Of a stretch of 6,829 bases of DNA, positions 1 through 6,607 are shown piece after piece. The translations under genes were made by a program, and so were the position numbers. This DNA is from Candidatus Kuenenia stuttgartensis (GTDB lineage Bacteria > Planctomycetota > Planctomycetia > Isosphaerales > Isosphaeraceae): positions 1-6,829 of the forward strand of contig CAMCFM010000249.1 in NCBI GenBank assembly GCA_945874095.1, read 5' to 3'. Under the pieces are notes generated by a model. The model had not been told where the DNA came from. It ran no database searches and saw only the letters and a program-made list of their open reading frames with translations. Numbering within the stretch: the stretch's first letter is position 1; every line of letters begins with the position of its first letter.

Positions 1-73
1 GTACGACCCCACTTGTTCGCCGACGTGGCGGATTTGGTTCTCTCAAGCGGGGTTTGTTGGTGGATTTCGAGTC

Positions 74-80
74 GGAGAGA
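74..80 (+). promoter_or_regulatory. Ribosome-binding site of groES
   Basis: GGAGAGA lies 10 nt before the ATG at 91. It decides the start: the same frame is open from a TTG at 13, but the 26 extra residues have no counterpart in GroES proteins, and the ATG at 91 begins the family's usual N-terminus (MKLVPLNDRV). Confidence 0.75.
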
Positions 81-90
81 GTGGATCACG

Positions 91-381
91 ATGAAACTGG
101 TTCCCTTGAACGATCGCGTTGTAGTAGAGCGGGAAGAAGCCAAGCAAACGACAGCAGGCGGCATTGTTCTGCCTGACACAGCCAAGGACAAGCCCCAGCA
201 GGGTATTGTTTTGGCAGTCGGCGAAGGCCGCTTGGCCAAAGACGGCAAGCGTCGCGAGCTGCAAGTCAAAATTGGCGACAAAGTGCTGTTCACCAGCTAT
301 GCTGGCGATGAATTCAAGCTGCCGGAAGGCAAAAAAGTCCTTCTGATGCGCGAAGACGACATTCTAGCCGTTGTTGGCTGA
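91..381 (+). CDS. groES: Co-chaperonin GroES (Hsp10, 10 kDa)
   Basis: The 96-residue product is the normal GroES length. GroES forms a seven-subunit lid that caps the GroEL ring in the cytosol and closes the folding chamber when ATP is bound. Visible family marks are the N-terminal strand KLVPLNDRVVVE (residues 2-13), the mobile loop at about 16-35 with its GroEL-contacting Ile-Val-Leu at 25-27 inside AGGIVLPDTA, a roof-hairpin region at about 44-60, and the C-terminal strands with GDKVLFTSYAG (62-72) and DDILAVV (89-95). groEL follows in the same direction after 63 nt with no terminator between, so the two are almost certainly one operon. Only 90 nt of leader are in the window, and I see no CIRCE inverted repeat (TTAGCACTC-N9-GAGTGCTAA) in it; a promoter or operator may lie further upstream. 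The identification is secure. Confidence 0.97.
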   Translation: MKLVPLNDRVVVEREEAKQTTAGGIVLPDTAKDKPQQGIVLAVGEGRLAKDGKRRELQVKIGDKVLFTSYAGDEFKLPEGKKVLLMREDDILAVVG

Positions 382-430
382 GTTTCTTCCATCACAAGAT
401 ACATCTAAATCTCTACACAACAAGATTCTT

Positions 431-437
431 AGGAGAG
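431..437 (+). promoter_or_regulatory. Ribosome-binding site of groEL
   Basis: AGGAGAG sits 7 nt before the ATG at 445, a strong Shine-Dalgarno sequence at good spacing. It supports separate initiation of groEL in the 63-nt groES-groEL spacer, which otherwise shows no terminator or clear promoter. Confidence 0.75.
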
Positions 438-444
438 TGGATAT

Positions 445-2070
445 ATGGGCGCGAAGATGATCGCCTTTGATCAGGAAGCCCGTCAGGCCATGCAGCGCGG
501 TGTGGCGAAATTGGCCCGTGCGGTCAAAGTCACACTCGGACCACGTGGCCGTAACGTGATTATCCAGAAGAGCTTTGGCTCACCGACCGTCACTAAGGAC
601 GGCGTGACAGTGGCCAAAGAAATCGAGCTGGAAGATAAGTACGAAAACATGGGCGCCCAGATGGTCAAGGAAGTGGCTTCCAAGACATCTGACATCGCTG
701 GCGACGGCACCACCACGGCCACAGTCATGGCCGAAGCCATCTACAACGAAGGCCTTAAGGCCGTTGTTGCCGGTGTGAATCCGATGCTGATGAAGCGTGG
801 GATGGACAAAGCCGTGTCGGACATCATTGAAAATCTCAAGAGCATGTCTGTCAAAGTCTCGAGCCGTAAAGAGACGGAACAGGTTGCCACCGTGGCCTCC
901 AATTTCGACACCGAAATTGGTGGAATGATCGCCGAAGCCACCGAAAAGGTTGGCAAAGACGGTGTGATCACGGTCGAAGAAGGCAAGAGCCTGAAGACGG
1001 AAGTCGAGTGGGTCGAAGGCATGCAGTTCGACCGCGGCTACCTCTCTCCTTACTTCGTAACCAATCCACAGACGATGGAAGCGGTCCTTGAAGACGCTTA
1101 CATCCTGATCTTCGAAAAGAAAATCAGCTCGGTCAAGGATCTGGTACCAGTTCTGGAACAAGTGGCCCAAACCGGCCGCCCTCTGCTGATCATCGCCGAA
1201 GAAGTCGAAGGCGAAGCACTGGCCACATTGGTCATCAACAAGCTTCGTGGAACGTTCCGCTGCGTGGCCGTCAAAGCTCCTGGCTATGGCGACCGTCGTA
1301 AGGCCATGCTCGAAGATATTGCTGTCCTGACCGGCGGCAAGCCAATTTTCGAAGCCTTGGGTATTGATCTCGAAAACGTTGCTCTGACTGATCTTGGCCA
1401 CGCCAAGAAAGTTGTTATCGACAAAGACAACACCACGATCATCGAAGGTGCTGGCGCAACCGACGAAATCAAGGGCCGGATTGACACAATCCGCCGCGAA
1501 ATCGCCGACACCAAGAGCGACTACGACCGCGAGAAGCTCGAAGAGCGTCTTGCCAAGCTCTCAGGTGGTGTGGCCAAGATTCTGGTCGGTGCCGCTACCG
1601 AATCAGAAATGAAAGAAAAGAAAGCCCGTGTTGAGGATGCCCTGCATGCCACACGTGCTGCACTTGAAGAAGGCATTCTGCCAGGTGGCGGCGTGGCCCT
1701 TCTGCGTGCTTCACGCCATGTCACAGCCAGCTCTGACCTGACAATCGACGAAAAAACCGGTTATCAGATCATCATCCGTGCCTGCTCGGCTCCGATCCAC
1801 CAGATCGCCGAAAACGCTGGACAAGACGGTGGCGTTGTGGTCAGCAAAGTGGCCGAAGCCACTGGCAACAATGGTTATGACGCGCTCAACGATGTCTACA
1901 CAGACATGGTTGTGGCCGGCATCATCGACCCAACCAAGGTCACACGCTCTGCTCTCCAGAACGCCGCTTCCGTCAGCACACTCTTGCTGACCAGCGACGC
2001 CCTGATTGCTGACCTTCCAGAAGGTTACAAAGAAAAGGCAGCCGGCGGCGGCTATGACGACATGTATTGA
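445..2070 (+). CDS. groEL: Chaperonin GroEL (Hsp60, 60 kDa)
   Basis: This 541-residue protein is a full-length group I chaperonin, the ATPase double ring that folds cytosolic proteins with GroES. It aligns by eye with E. coli GroEL without gaps through the catalytic region. The nucleotide-site motifs VTLGPRGRNV (29-38), TKDGVTVAKEIELEDKYENM (50-69, with Asp52) and GDGTTTAT (86-93, with Asp87) are intact, as is the hydrolytic Asp398 in RVEDALHATRAA, followed by EGILPGGGVALL. Apical-domain substrate and GroES contacts are kept as Tyr199, Tyr203, Phe204, Leu237, Leu259, Val263 and Ile264, with Val instead of Leu at 234. The main departure is the C-terminus: the Gly-Gly-Met repeat of E. coli is absent and the protein ends KEKAAGGGYDDMY. 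The start is fixed by the AGGAGAG site and the family N-terminus. All key residues are present, so this should be an active foldase. Some bacteria carry several groEL copies, and the window cannot show whether this is the principal one. Confidence 0.98.
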   Translation: MGAKMIAFDQEARQAMQRGVAKLARAVKVTLGPRGRNVIIQKSFGSPTVTKDGVTVAKEIELEDKYENMGAQMVKEVASKTSDIAGDGTTTATVMAEAIYNEGLKAVVAGVNPMLMKRGMDKAVSDIIENLKSMSVKVSSRKETEQVATVASNFDTEIGGMIAEATEKVGKDGVITVEEGKSLKTEVEWVEGMQFDRGYLSPYFVTNPQTMEAVLEDAYILIFEKKISSVKDLVPVLEQVAQTGRPLLIIAEEVEGEALATLVINKLRGTFRCVAVKAPGYGDRRKAMLEDIAVLTGGKPIFEALGIDLENVALTDLGHAKKVVIDKDNTTIIEGAGATDEIKGRIDTIRREIADTKSDYDREKLEERLAKLSGGVAKILVGAATESEMKEKKARVEDALHATRAALEEGILPGGGVALLRASRHVTASSDLTIDEKTGYQIIIRACSAPIHQIAENAGQDGGVVVSKVAEATGNNGYDALNDVYTDMVVAGIIDPTKVTRSALQNAASVSTLLLTSDALIADLPEGYKEKAAGGGYDDMY

Positions 2071-2078
2071 TTGAACCG

Positions 2079-2113
2079 CCCCTAGATGGCAATCGTTTTC
2101 ATTGCCATTGGGG
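2079..2113 (+). other. Imperfect hairpin just after the groEL stop codon
   Basis: An 8-bp perfect stem, ATGGCAAT (2086-2093) with ATTGCCAT (2101-2108), closes a 7-nt loop. It is extended by CCCC (2079-2082) pairing with GGGG (2110-2113) across a small internal loop. No T-run follows, so it is not itself an intrinsic terminator. It lies between the stop codon and the terminator and might protect the 3' end of the mRNA; that role is inference. Confidence 0.55.
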
Positions 2114-2130
2114 TACATTCAATAACAACT

Positions 2131-2166
2131 AAAGCCGAGCGATTCTGTCGCTCGGCTTTTTTTTTT
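2131..2166 (+). terminator. Rho-independent terminator of groES-groEL
   Basis: A perfect 11-bp stem, AAAGCCGAGCG (2131-2141) with CGCTCGGCTTT (2149-2159), encloses the 7-nt loop ATTCTGT. An uninterrupted run of ten T (2157-2166) overlaps and follows the stem. This is a textbook intrinsic terminator, 61 nt after the groEL stop. Read on the other strand the stem is followed by only three T, so it should work mainly in the groEL direction. Confidence 0.95.
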
Positions 2167-2473
2167 GGATTCATGGAGCATATCACTCTTTTGAGTCTGA
2201 GACTTGGGGCTGAGCCCAACAGCGATTCGTAATACTTAAATATAGAACGTTTTATGTAGGCCATGTCCAGTCAATACGCGTGCAACATCTTATACAGATA
2301 CAGTTTGCATGGTTCTAAAATAAAGCCAAAGCCCGCCATGTCAGGGAAGGGGCGAAAACTCGTCCTGTCAGGGGATCGTGCCCACAGAAATACTCATCTG
2401 AGCGTGATTAGGGTTTAAGGACTTGTTTCAGAACCAAATTCGTTTCTGTAGACCCGCTGGTTTAGCTTTTATA
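2167..2473. other. Gene-free spacer between convergent groEL and MMPL genes
   Basis: This stretch of about 307 nt has no convincing reading frame with a ribosome-binding site. It contains a small hairpin at 2204-2219 (TTGGG paired with CCCAA), another at 2350-2365 (GGGCGA with TCGTCC, one G-T wobble), and an 8-nt direct repeat TGTCAGGG at 2339-2346 and 2366-2373. It must include the 3' end of the MMPL transcript, but I cannot identify a clear minus-strand terminator there. No tRNA or known RNA fold is recognisable. Confidence 0.5.
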
Positions 2474-5092
2474 TCAATGGTTCGACCGATAGTATCCTGA
2501 ATTTGGCAAAGGCCCGCGCCATCGGTGCAGTAGCCAGTATCCGCATGGGACGAGGACTGGCCTGACCAGAATCGCGTCGATCGTGATCCCGATCACCAGC
2601 GCCAACCCCAGTTGCCGGAGTGAACTCAAGGGGCTGAACAAGAATGCGGAAAAGCTGCAAACTGTGATGGCAGCAGCAGAACTGATCAGTCCACCTGTGG
2701 ATCCAACAGCTCTGGCCACACCATTCTTAAGCCCATGAATCTTGGTCTCTTCACGTACCCGGCTCATCAGAAAGATGTTGTAATCTACCCCAACAGCCAC
2801 CACTAAAACGAACAGGAAGTAAGGCACCTTCCAGTCAAGCCCCTGAGCACCCAGCATGTTTACGAAAACAAGGTGCGTTAAAGCCAGGCTGAAGGTGTAT
2901 GTCAAAATCATGGATGCTACGAGTGCGATGCACGTAATCGGCTCCCTAAGTGCAATAATCAGCACGATCAGAACTCCCAGAGGCACCACAACCCAGGTCT
3001 GTCTCTGATCCCGTTCTGTGACTTCCCAAACATCTGCATTACCAGCCGCTGAACCGGTGATCTGAACCCGGGCGTGTATCCAGTCCAACTCGTTCAGAAA
3101 TTCCGTGACCCGCTTTCTCAAACTCAAGACGCGCTGCATGGCTGAAACGGAAAAGATTGGGTCCTCCGGCTCGATATCAAGTCGCGTAATCCGTCCGTCA
3201 TTCGAGACATACACATCCAAAGCCTCGCGCAGTCGTGGCTCGGCCTTGATGTTCTCCGGCGTGATCAAAAGCCTGTCCAATGCCCTTCTGCCAACAGGGC
3301 TATCGATAATCGTTTTCAACTCCCGCTGGGCCAGATCCGAACCGTTTTTGATTCGCAAGGCACCATCGGCGGCCCTCGTCAATTCCACTAATAAGGTATC
3401 CGTCGGGTCTGCTGAGGCTGCTGGCAAGTTCGTTTTTGGCTCGCCTGGCCGGTCCACTCCATTTGGAATTTTCGCCGGTTCCTTCGGCTTACCACCCATG
3501 AGATTAAAGCCGGTCTGTCGACTTAACAGCTTGGCAAACCTGATCTTGGCACCACCTTCCACCAAGCCGGTCTCAAGCTCCTGAGCACCATCGTTCAGCT
3601 TCAAAAGCCCTTCATGAATCGTCGTCAATCGGCTCGATAACCGCGCCTGCTGAAGTGGCCCTGTGCTGCCAAGTGGCTGAGTGGCTGACCTCACTTCGCC
3701 AATCTTTCGCTGGTGCGTCACAAACCGGCTCAAATCGTCGATCAGTTCCAGACCATCAGGATCTCGCATGTCCCGATCAGCCTGAACGATCATGGTGATC
3801 GGCGCAACTACCCCTTCACCAAACGACTTGGCGATGGTTCGCAAGTTACGGCCTGGCAAGTTGCTGGTGGGCATTTCTGAGAGGATGTCCATAACAAAAT
3901 CGACCCTTAGGCCAGCCAGAATCGGCAGAATCATGAGCAACAAAGTGGCAGCCATCGTACTGGCGGGTCGTGACAAAACCCACTTGGCCACGTTCAGCCA
4001 GAATGATCCGGACTCCTGCGAGATGCCTTCAAAACAGCTCGGCTTGTTCTTCGCGAGCAGAACCAGAAGGGCAGGAGTCAGTGTGAGCGATGCCACCAAA
4101 GTGATCGCCAGCCCCAGCCCTACGCTTGGCCCAGTGCTGGAAAACAGCTTGAATTCGGTGGTTCCCATGAGCAAAAGGCCGACAATCACAGTGCCGGCGC
4201 TTGTGACGAGTGGTTCCATGGATCGTCGCAAAGCGATTCTCATCGACCGTGCCGGCGCCTCAGGATTAAAGTGCTCGCCATATCTCCATGAAAGCAGAAG
4301 GCAGAAGTCGGTCCCACTGCCGAACAAAATGACGACCAGAAACAGCTCCACGAGCGGTGAAATTTCCCACCCTGATGTTGCCATCCATGCCAGAGCACTT
4401 CTGGAAACGAGCAGTCCGACTCCAATTGTCGAGAGCGGAATCAAGGCCAGCAGGAACGACCGATAAACCGCCATAAGTACTGCTAAAAGAAGGACTACTG
4501 TGATAATGGCAGCTCTATCCAGAGATCTCTGGACATCCGCCATATATTCGCGGCCAATCAAGGCATCGCCTGTCCAAAGCGTTTCCAAGCCCTCTGGAGG
4601 CTTCCCAACGGCTGCGACTGCCGTTTTCTGTATCCAGTCAATCAAGTCGTATGTGTGTGGATCGACAAACGAAGTCTCAAGTGGAACGACAATCAACTGC
4701 ATTTTGCCATCTGACGAGACCAGTCGAGTCGAGATTTCAGGCCGTGAATCAGGCCCCATCACTCGCAAAACGCCCTTCGGCCGCTCTTTGTTATTCTCCA
4801 CGCCTTGAGCAATCCGCCGCGCGAATTCCTTGTCCTGATCCGTGAGTTTTGACTCCCGTTTCAGCCCCAATACCAATGTGCACTGATACGACTGATCTGG
4901 CCATGTCTCGCGCACAAGTGCCGCTGCAACAGAGCTTTCTGCGAACTTTGGAACGAGGTTCGCCTGCCCCTCAGCCGCCAGTTTTGTCAAATCCGGTGAT
5001 CCGATCACCAAACCGGCTGTCAATATCACCCAAAATGCAATCACAGGCAAAGGATGCCGAGTGACAAACCAACGCATGCGCTGAACGGTCAT
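2474..5092 (-). CDS. MMPL/RND-family membrane transporter
   Basis: The 872-residue product has the duplicated RND layout of an MMPL protein: TM1 at about 13-31, a periplasmic domain (about 32-193), TM2-6 (about 194-347), TM7 (about 378-394), a larger periplasmic domain (about 395-698), and TM8-12 (about 699-850). The TM4 and TM10 motifs are FGSGTDFCLLL (Asp262-Phe263) and VAVGVDYNIFL (Asp770-Tyr771), matching the paired Asp-Tyr proton-relay sites of the family except that the first Tyr is Phe. TM6 has SLTLTPALLVLL, and TM12 has the characteristic IDAILVRPVLVP. Such proteins use the proton gradient to export lipids or other hydrophobic compounds through the inner membrane; the substrate cannot be told here. 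Residues about 494-518 have a DGAxxLxxGL-type helical pattern, and about 534-565 are rich in Pro, Gly and Lys. The gene follows the M48 gene on the same strand after 189 nt, and no adaptor or outer-membrane partner is in the window. The ATG at 5092 was chosen over an in-frame GTG at 5218 because it has an excellent ribosome-binding site and puts TM1 close to the N-terminus. Confidence 0.92.
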   Translation of the reverse strand: MTVQRMRWFVTRHPLPVIAFWVILTAGLVIGSPDLTKLAAEGQANLVPKFAESSVAAALVRETWPDQSYQCTLVLGLKRESKLTDQDKEFARRIAQGVENNKERPKGVLRVMGPDSRPEISTRLVSSDGKMQLIVVPLETSFVDPHTYDLIDWIQKTAVAAVGKPPEGLETLWTGDALIGREYMADVQRSLDRAAIITVVLLLAVLMAVYRSFLLALIPLSTIGVGLLVSRSALAWMATSGWEISPLVELFLVVILFGSGTDFCLLLSWRYGEHFNPEAPARSMRIALRRSMEPLVTSAGTVIVGLLLMGTTEFKLFSSTGPSVGLGLAITLVASLTLTPALLVLLAKNKPSCFEGISQESGSFWLNVAKWVLSRPASTMAATLLLMILPILAGLRVDFVMDILSEMPTSNLPGRNLRTIAKSFGEGVVAPITMIVQADRDMRDPDGLELIDDLSRFVTHQRKIGEVRSATQPLGSTGPLQQARLSSRLTTIHEGLLKLNDGAQELETGLVEGGAKIRFAKLLSRQTGFNLMGGKPKEPAKIPNGVDRPGEPKTNLPAASADPTDTLLVELTRAADGALRIKNGSDLAQRELKTIIDSPVGRRALDRLLITPENIKAEPRLREALDVYVSNDGRITRLDIEPEDPIFSVSAMQRVLSLRKRVTEFLNELDWIHARVQITGSAAGNADVWEVTERDQRQTWVVVPLGVLIVLIIALREPITCIALVASMILTYTFSLALTHLVFVNMLGAQGLDWKVPYFLFVLVVAVGVDYNIFLMSRVREETKIHGLKNGVARAVGSTGGLISSAAAITVCSFSAFLFSPLSSLRQLGLALVIGITIDAILVRPVLVPCGYWLLHRWRGPLPNSGYYRSNH

Positions 5093-5100
5093 CGTTGTGG

Positions 5101-5107
5101 CCTCCTT
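5101..5107 (-). promoter_or_regulatory. Ribosome-binding site of the MMPL gene
   Basis: On the minus strand AAGGAGG is followed after 8 nt by the ATG at 5092. This near-perfect Shine-Dalgarno sequence decides the start; the 42 codons upstream to the GTG at 5218 encode a polar stretch with no family resemblance and are probably untranslated leader. Confidence 0.85.
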
Positions 5108-5238
5108 CTGCCAGAGATGCAAATTGAACGGTTTTCGTGATGGGTTGAGCGATCCATCTTGCTCATGTCCGGCATTATGCCTTGAAACCTCGATTTCACT
5201 CAACCCCGAATTGATCACGAGAGTGCGTCAAAAGCCAT

Positions 5239-5279
5239 ATTTCAGTAGCGCACCGCCTTCGCTACAGTTAGCCTGAAAT
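5239..5279 (-). other. Interrupted inverted repeat after the M48 gene, possible weak terminator
   Basis: On the plus strand ATTTCAG-TAGCG (5239-5250) pairs with CGCTA (5260-5264) and CTGAAAT (5273-5279), a 12-bp stem interrupted on one side by the 8-nt bulge CAGTTAGC, with a 9-nt loop. On the minus strand it starts 2 nt after the M48 stop codon and is followed by ATGGCTTTTG, so the T-run is short and displaced. It could be a weak terminator or attenuator between the M48 and MMPL genes, or an mRNA-stabilising structure. I cannot tell which. Confidence 0.4.
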
Positions 5280-5281
5280 CC

Positions 5282-6595
5282 TTATTTTGACATCTGTGCG
5301 CTGTTATACTTGCCGGCATAAACTTCAGGATCTCCTGAAATCCATGGCCGGTATGAGTTTGCGAATTCGATCCGCTCGCCGATGCTCGGATGGGTCGCCC
5401 GCCATATTCTGTAAAACCAGCCTGGAAATGGCACGCTTAAATTTTCTTTTTGCAACGTCGAAAACGCTTGGGCTACGGCCGCTGGGTCGTGCGTCATTTC
5501 GATCGCAAACCGATCTGCCTCGTGCTCCATCGTTCGACTGATCAGATTTGAGACGGGTGAAAAAATCAATTCACCCATCGTAATCAATAAGACCACCATC
5601 ATCATTGCAGTCAGACTTTTCGAATCATGCACATGCAAATAAGGCCCAAATCGGGGAATTCCCCAGCGGATGAGTCTATCCAGTATAAAAAGTCCTCCAA
5701 ACGACGATATCCCACCTATCAAAACACCCCACCGCACATGCCCAAGCACATAATGACCCAGTTCGTGAGCCACAACCGCTTTCACTTCGCGCGGTGGACG
5801 AGCTTGCAATAATGTGTCCCATAATACAATTCGTTTCGATCCAAACAGACCTGTGACATAAGCATTTACAGCTTTTGTCTGCCGGCTTTTATCGACTTCA
5901 AAGACTCTTGACCCGCCTACGCCCGTTCGACTGGAAAGTTCAAGAATTTCCTGCTCTAAAGCCTTGTTTTTCATCGGCCCGAATGTATTAAACAGCGGAT
6001 CAATCACCAACGGGGTCAGAAATGCTCCAGCCACCAAAAATGGAGTCGTCCCTGCTGCTGTCCAGAACCACCATGTTTTAGGCAGTTTATCGATCAATAT
6101 ACCCCAAACTATTCCTGCCACAAGGGATTGAATGAGAATCATCACAGCCAGAGATTTCATGGAATCGCCAAACCATCCCGCAAACGTCTGATTCGATAGC
6201 CCGTAGTCTTTGAGCCTGATAAACCCGGCCCGATAGCTCCATGGGAGCCTTAAGATATAGCTCAGGATCATCACCATGATGACAAATAAAATCACGGCAC
6301 GAACTCGACCCTGACCGTATTCCCAAGCCAATTTTTCAATCTTTTGCCCCATCGGAGTGATTAATATGATCAAAGGTATGACCACAGAAAGTATTTGCGA
6401 ACCAGCCCATACCCATTGACCACCTTCATAAAATGCAATTGCTTTTGCAGAGGGTTCGGTGATGGCTACTTTTATTAGCGCTGGATCATCCGATTGAAGT
6501 TTGTCATCGGCCATCGCAAATGTTCCAAAGGCTAGAAATGCAAACATACTGAGTGTCGTCAGCTTCAGAAAATATCGCAAACGGCTTCCATGCAT
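5282..6595 (-). CDS. M48-family (Ste24/CAAX protease 1-type) membrane zinc metallopeptidase
   Basis: The 437-residue protein resembles eukaryotic Ste24/ZMPSTE24 along almost its whole length. Zinc and catalytic motifs are HELGH (His277, Glu278, His281) and, as third ligand, Glu357 in EHEADRFA. Other family blocks are LPWS (117-120), YGLSNQTF (131-138), DPLFNTFGP (199-207), NAYVTGLFGSKRIVLWDTLL (244-263), IFSPVSN (344-350) and HPSIGERI (402-409), whose His402 and Arg408 match active-site-lining residues of the human enzyme. Membrane segments lie at about 64-81, 98-116, 148-169, 176-199, 287-306 and 328-346. Residues 1-29 look like a signal peptide (basic start, hydrophobic 12-27, AMA before DD) but align with TM1 of Ste24. 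It should cut membrane or membrane-proximal peptides; with no prenylation genes in view, a role in membrane-protein quality control is likelier than CAAX processing, by inference. The ATG at 6595 was chosen over upstream in-frame starts (ATG at 6658 and 6673, TTG at 6685) because it opens the signal-like helix and follows AGGGA at 7 nt. Confidence 0.93.
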   Translation of the reverse strand: MHGSRLRYFLKLTTLSMFAFLAFGTFAMADDKLQSDDPALIKVAITEPSAKAIAFYEGGQWVWAGSQILSVVIPLIILITPMGQKIEKLAWEYGQGRVRAVILFVIMVMILSYILRLPWSYRAGFIRLKDYGLSNQTFAGWFGDSMKSLAVMILIQSLVAGIVWGILIDKLPKTWWFWTAAGTTPFLVAGAFLTPLVIDPLFNTFGPMKNKALEQEILELSSRTGVGGSRVFEVDKSRQTKAVNAYVTGLFGSKRIVLWDTLLQARPPREVKAVVAHELGHYVLGHVRWGVLIGGISSFGGLFILDRLIRWGIPRFGPYLHVHDSKSLTAMMMVVLLITMGELIFSPVSNLISRTMEHEADRFAIEMTHDPAAVAQAFSTLQKENLSVPFPGWFYRIWRATHPSIGERIEFANSYRPWISGDPEVYAGKYNSAQMSK

Positions 6596-6602
6596 TCTGT
6601 TT

Positions 6603-6607
6603 TCCCT
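6603..6607 (-). promoter_or_regulatory. Probable ribosome-binding site of the M48 gene
   Basis: On the minus strand AGGGA precedes the ATG at 6595 by 7 nt. It is weaker than the other three sites in the window, but the upstream in-frame starts lack a better one, so it supports starting at 6595. Confidence 0.5.

Noticed and set aside
18..30. Small hairpin CGCC-GACGT-GGCG in the groES leader
   Set aside because: Only 4 bp, common by chance at this base composition, and unlike CIRCE.
580..1401. A 273-codon open frame antisense to groEL
   Set aside because: Strongly biased codon use of groEL leaves the opposite strand open. The product is low in recognisable motifs (rich in His, Phe and Asp), and the sense gene is certain.
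1711..2118. A 135-codon antisense frame over the groEL 3' end
   Set aside because: It overlaps groEL almost entirely and its start lies inside the post-groEL hairpin region. No family motif is seen.
3792..4466. A 224-codon plus-strand frame inside the MMPL gene, and a similar 159-codon frame at 3105-3584
   Set aside because: Both are shadows of the MMPL coding sequence, whose transmembrane pattern and motifs are clear. Neither product shows a recognisable domain.
5093..5218. N-terminal extension of the MMPL protein from a GTG at 5218
   Set aside because: The 42 extra residues are polar and unlike the family, and the strong AAGGAGG site points to the ATG at 5092.
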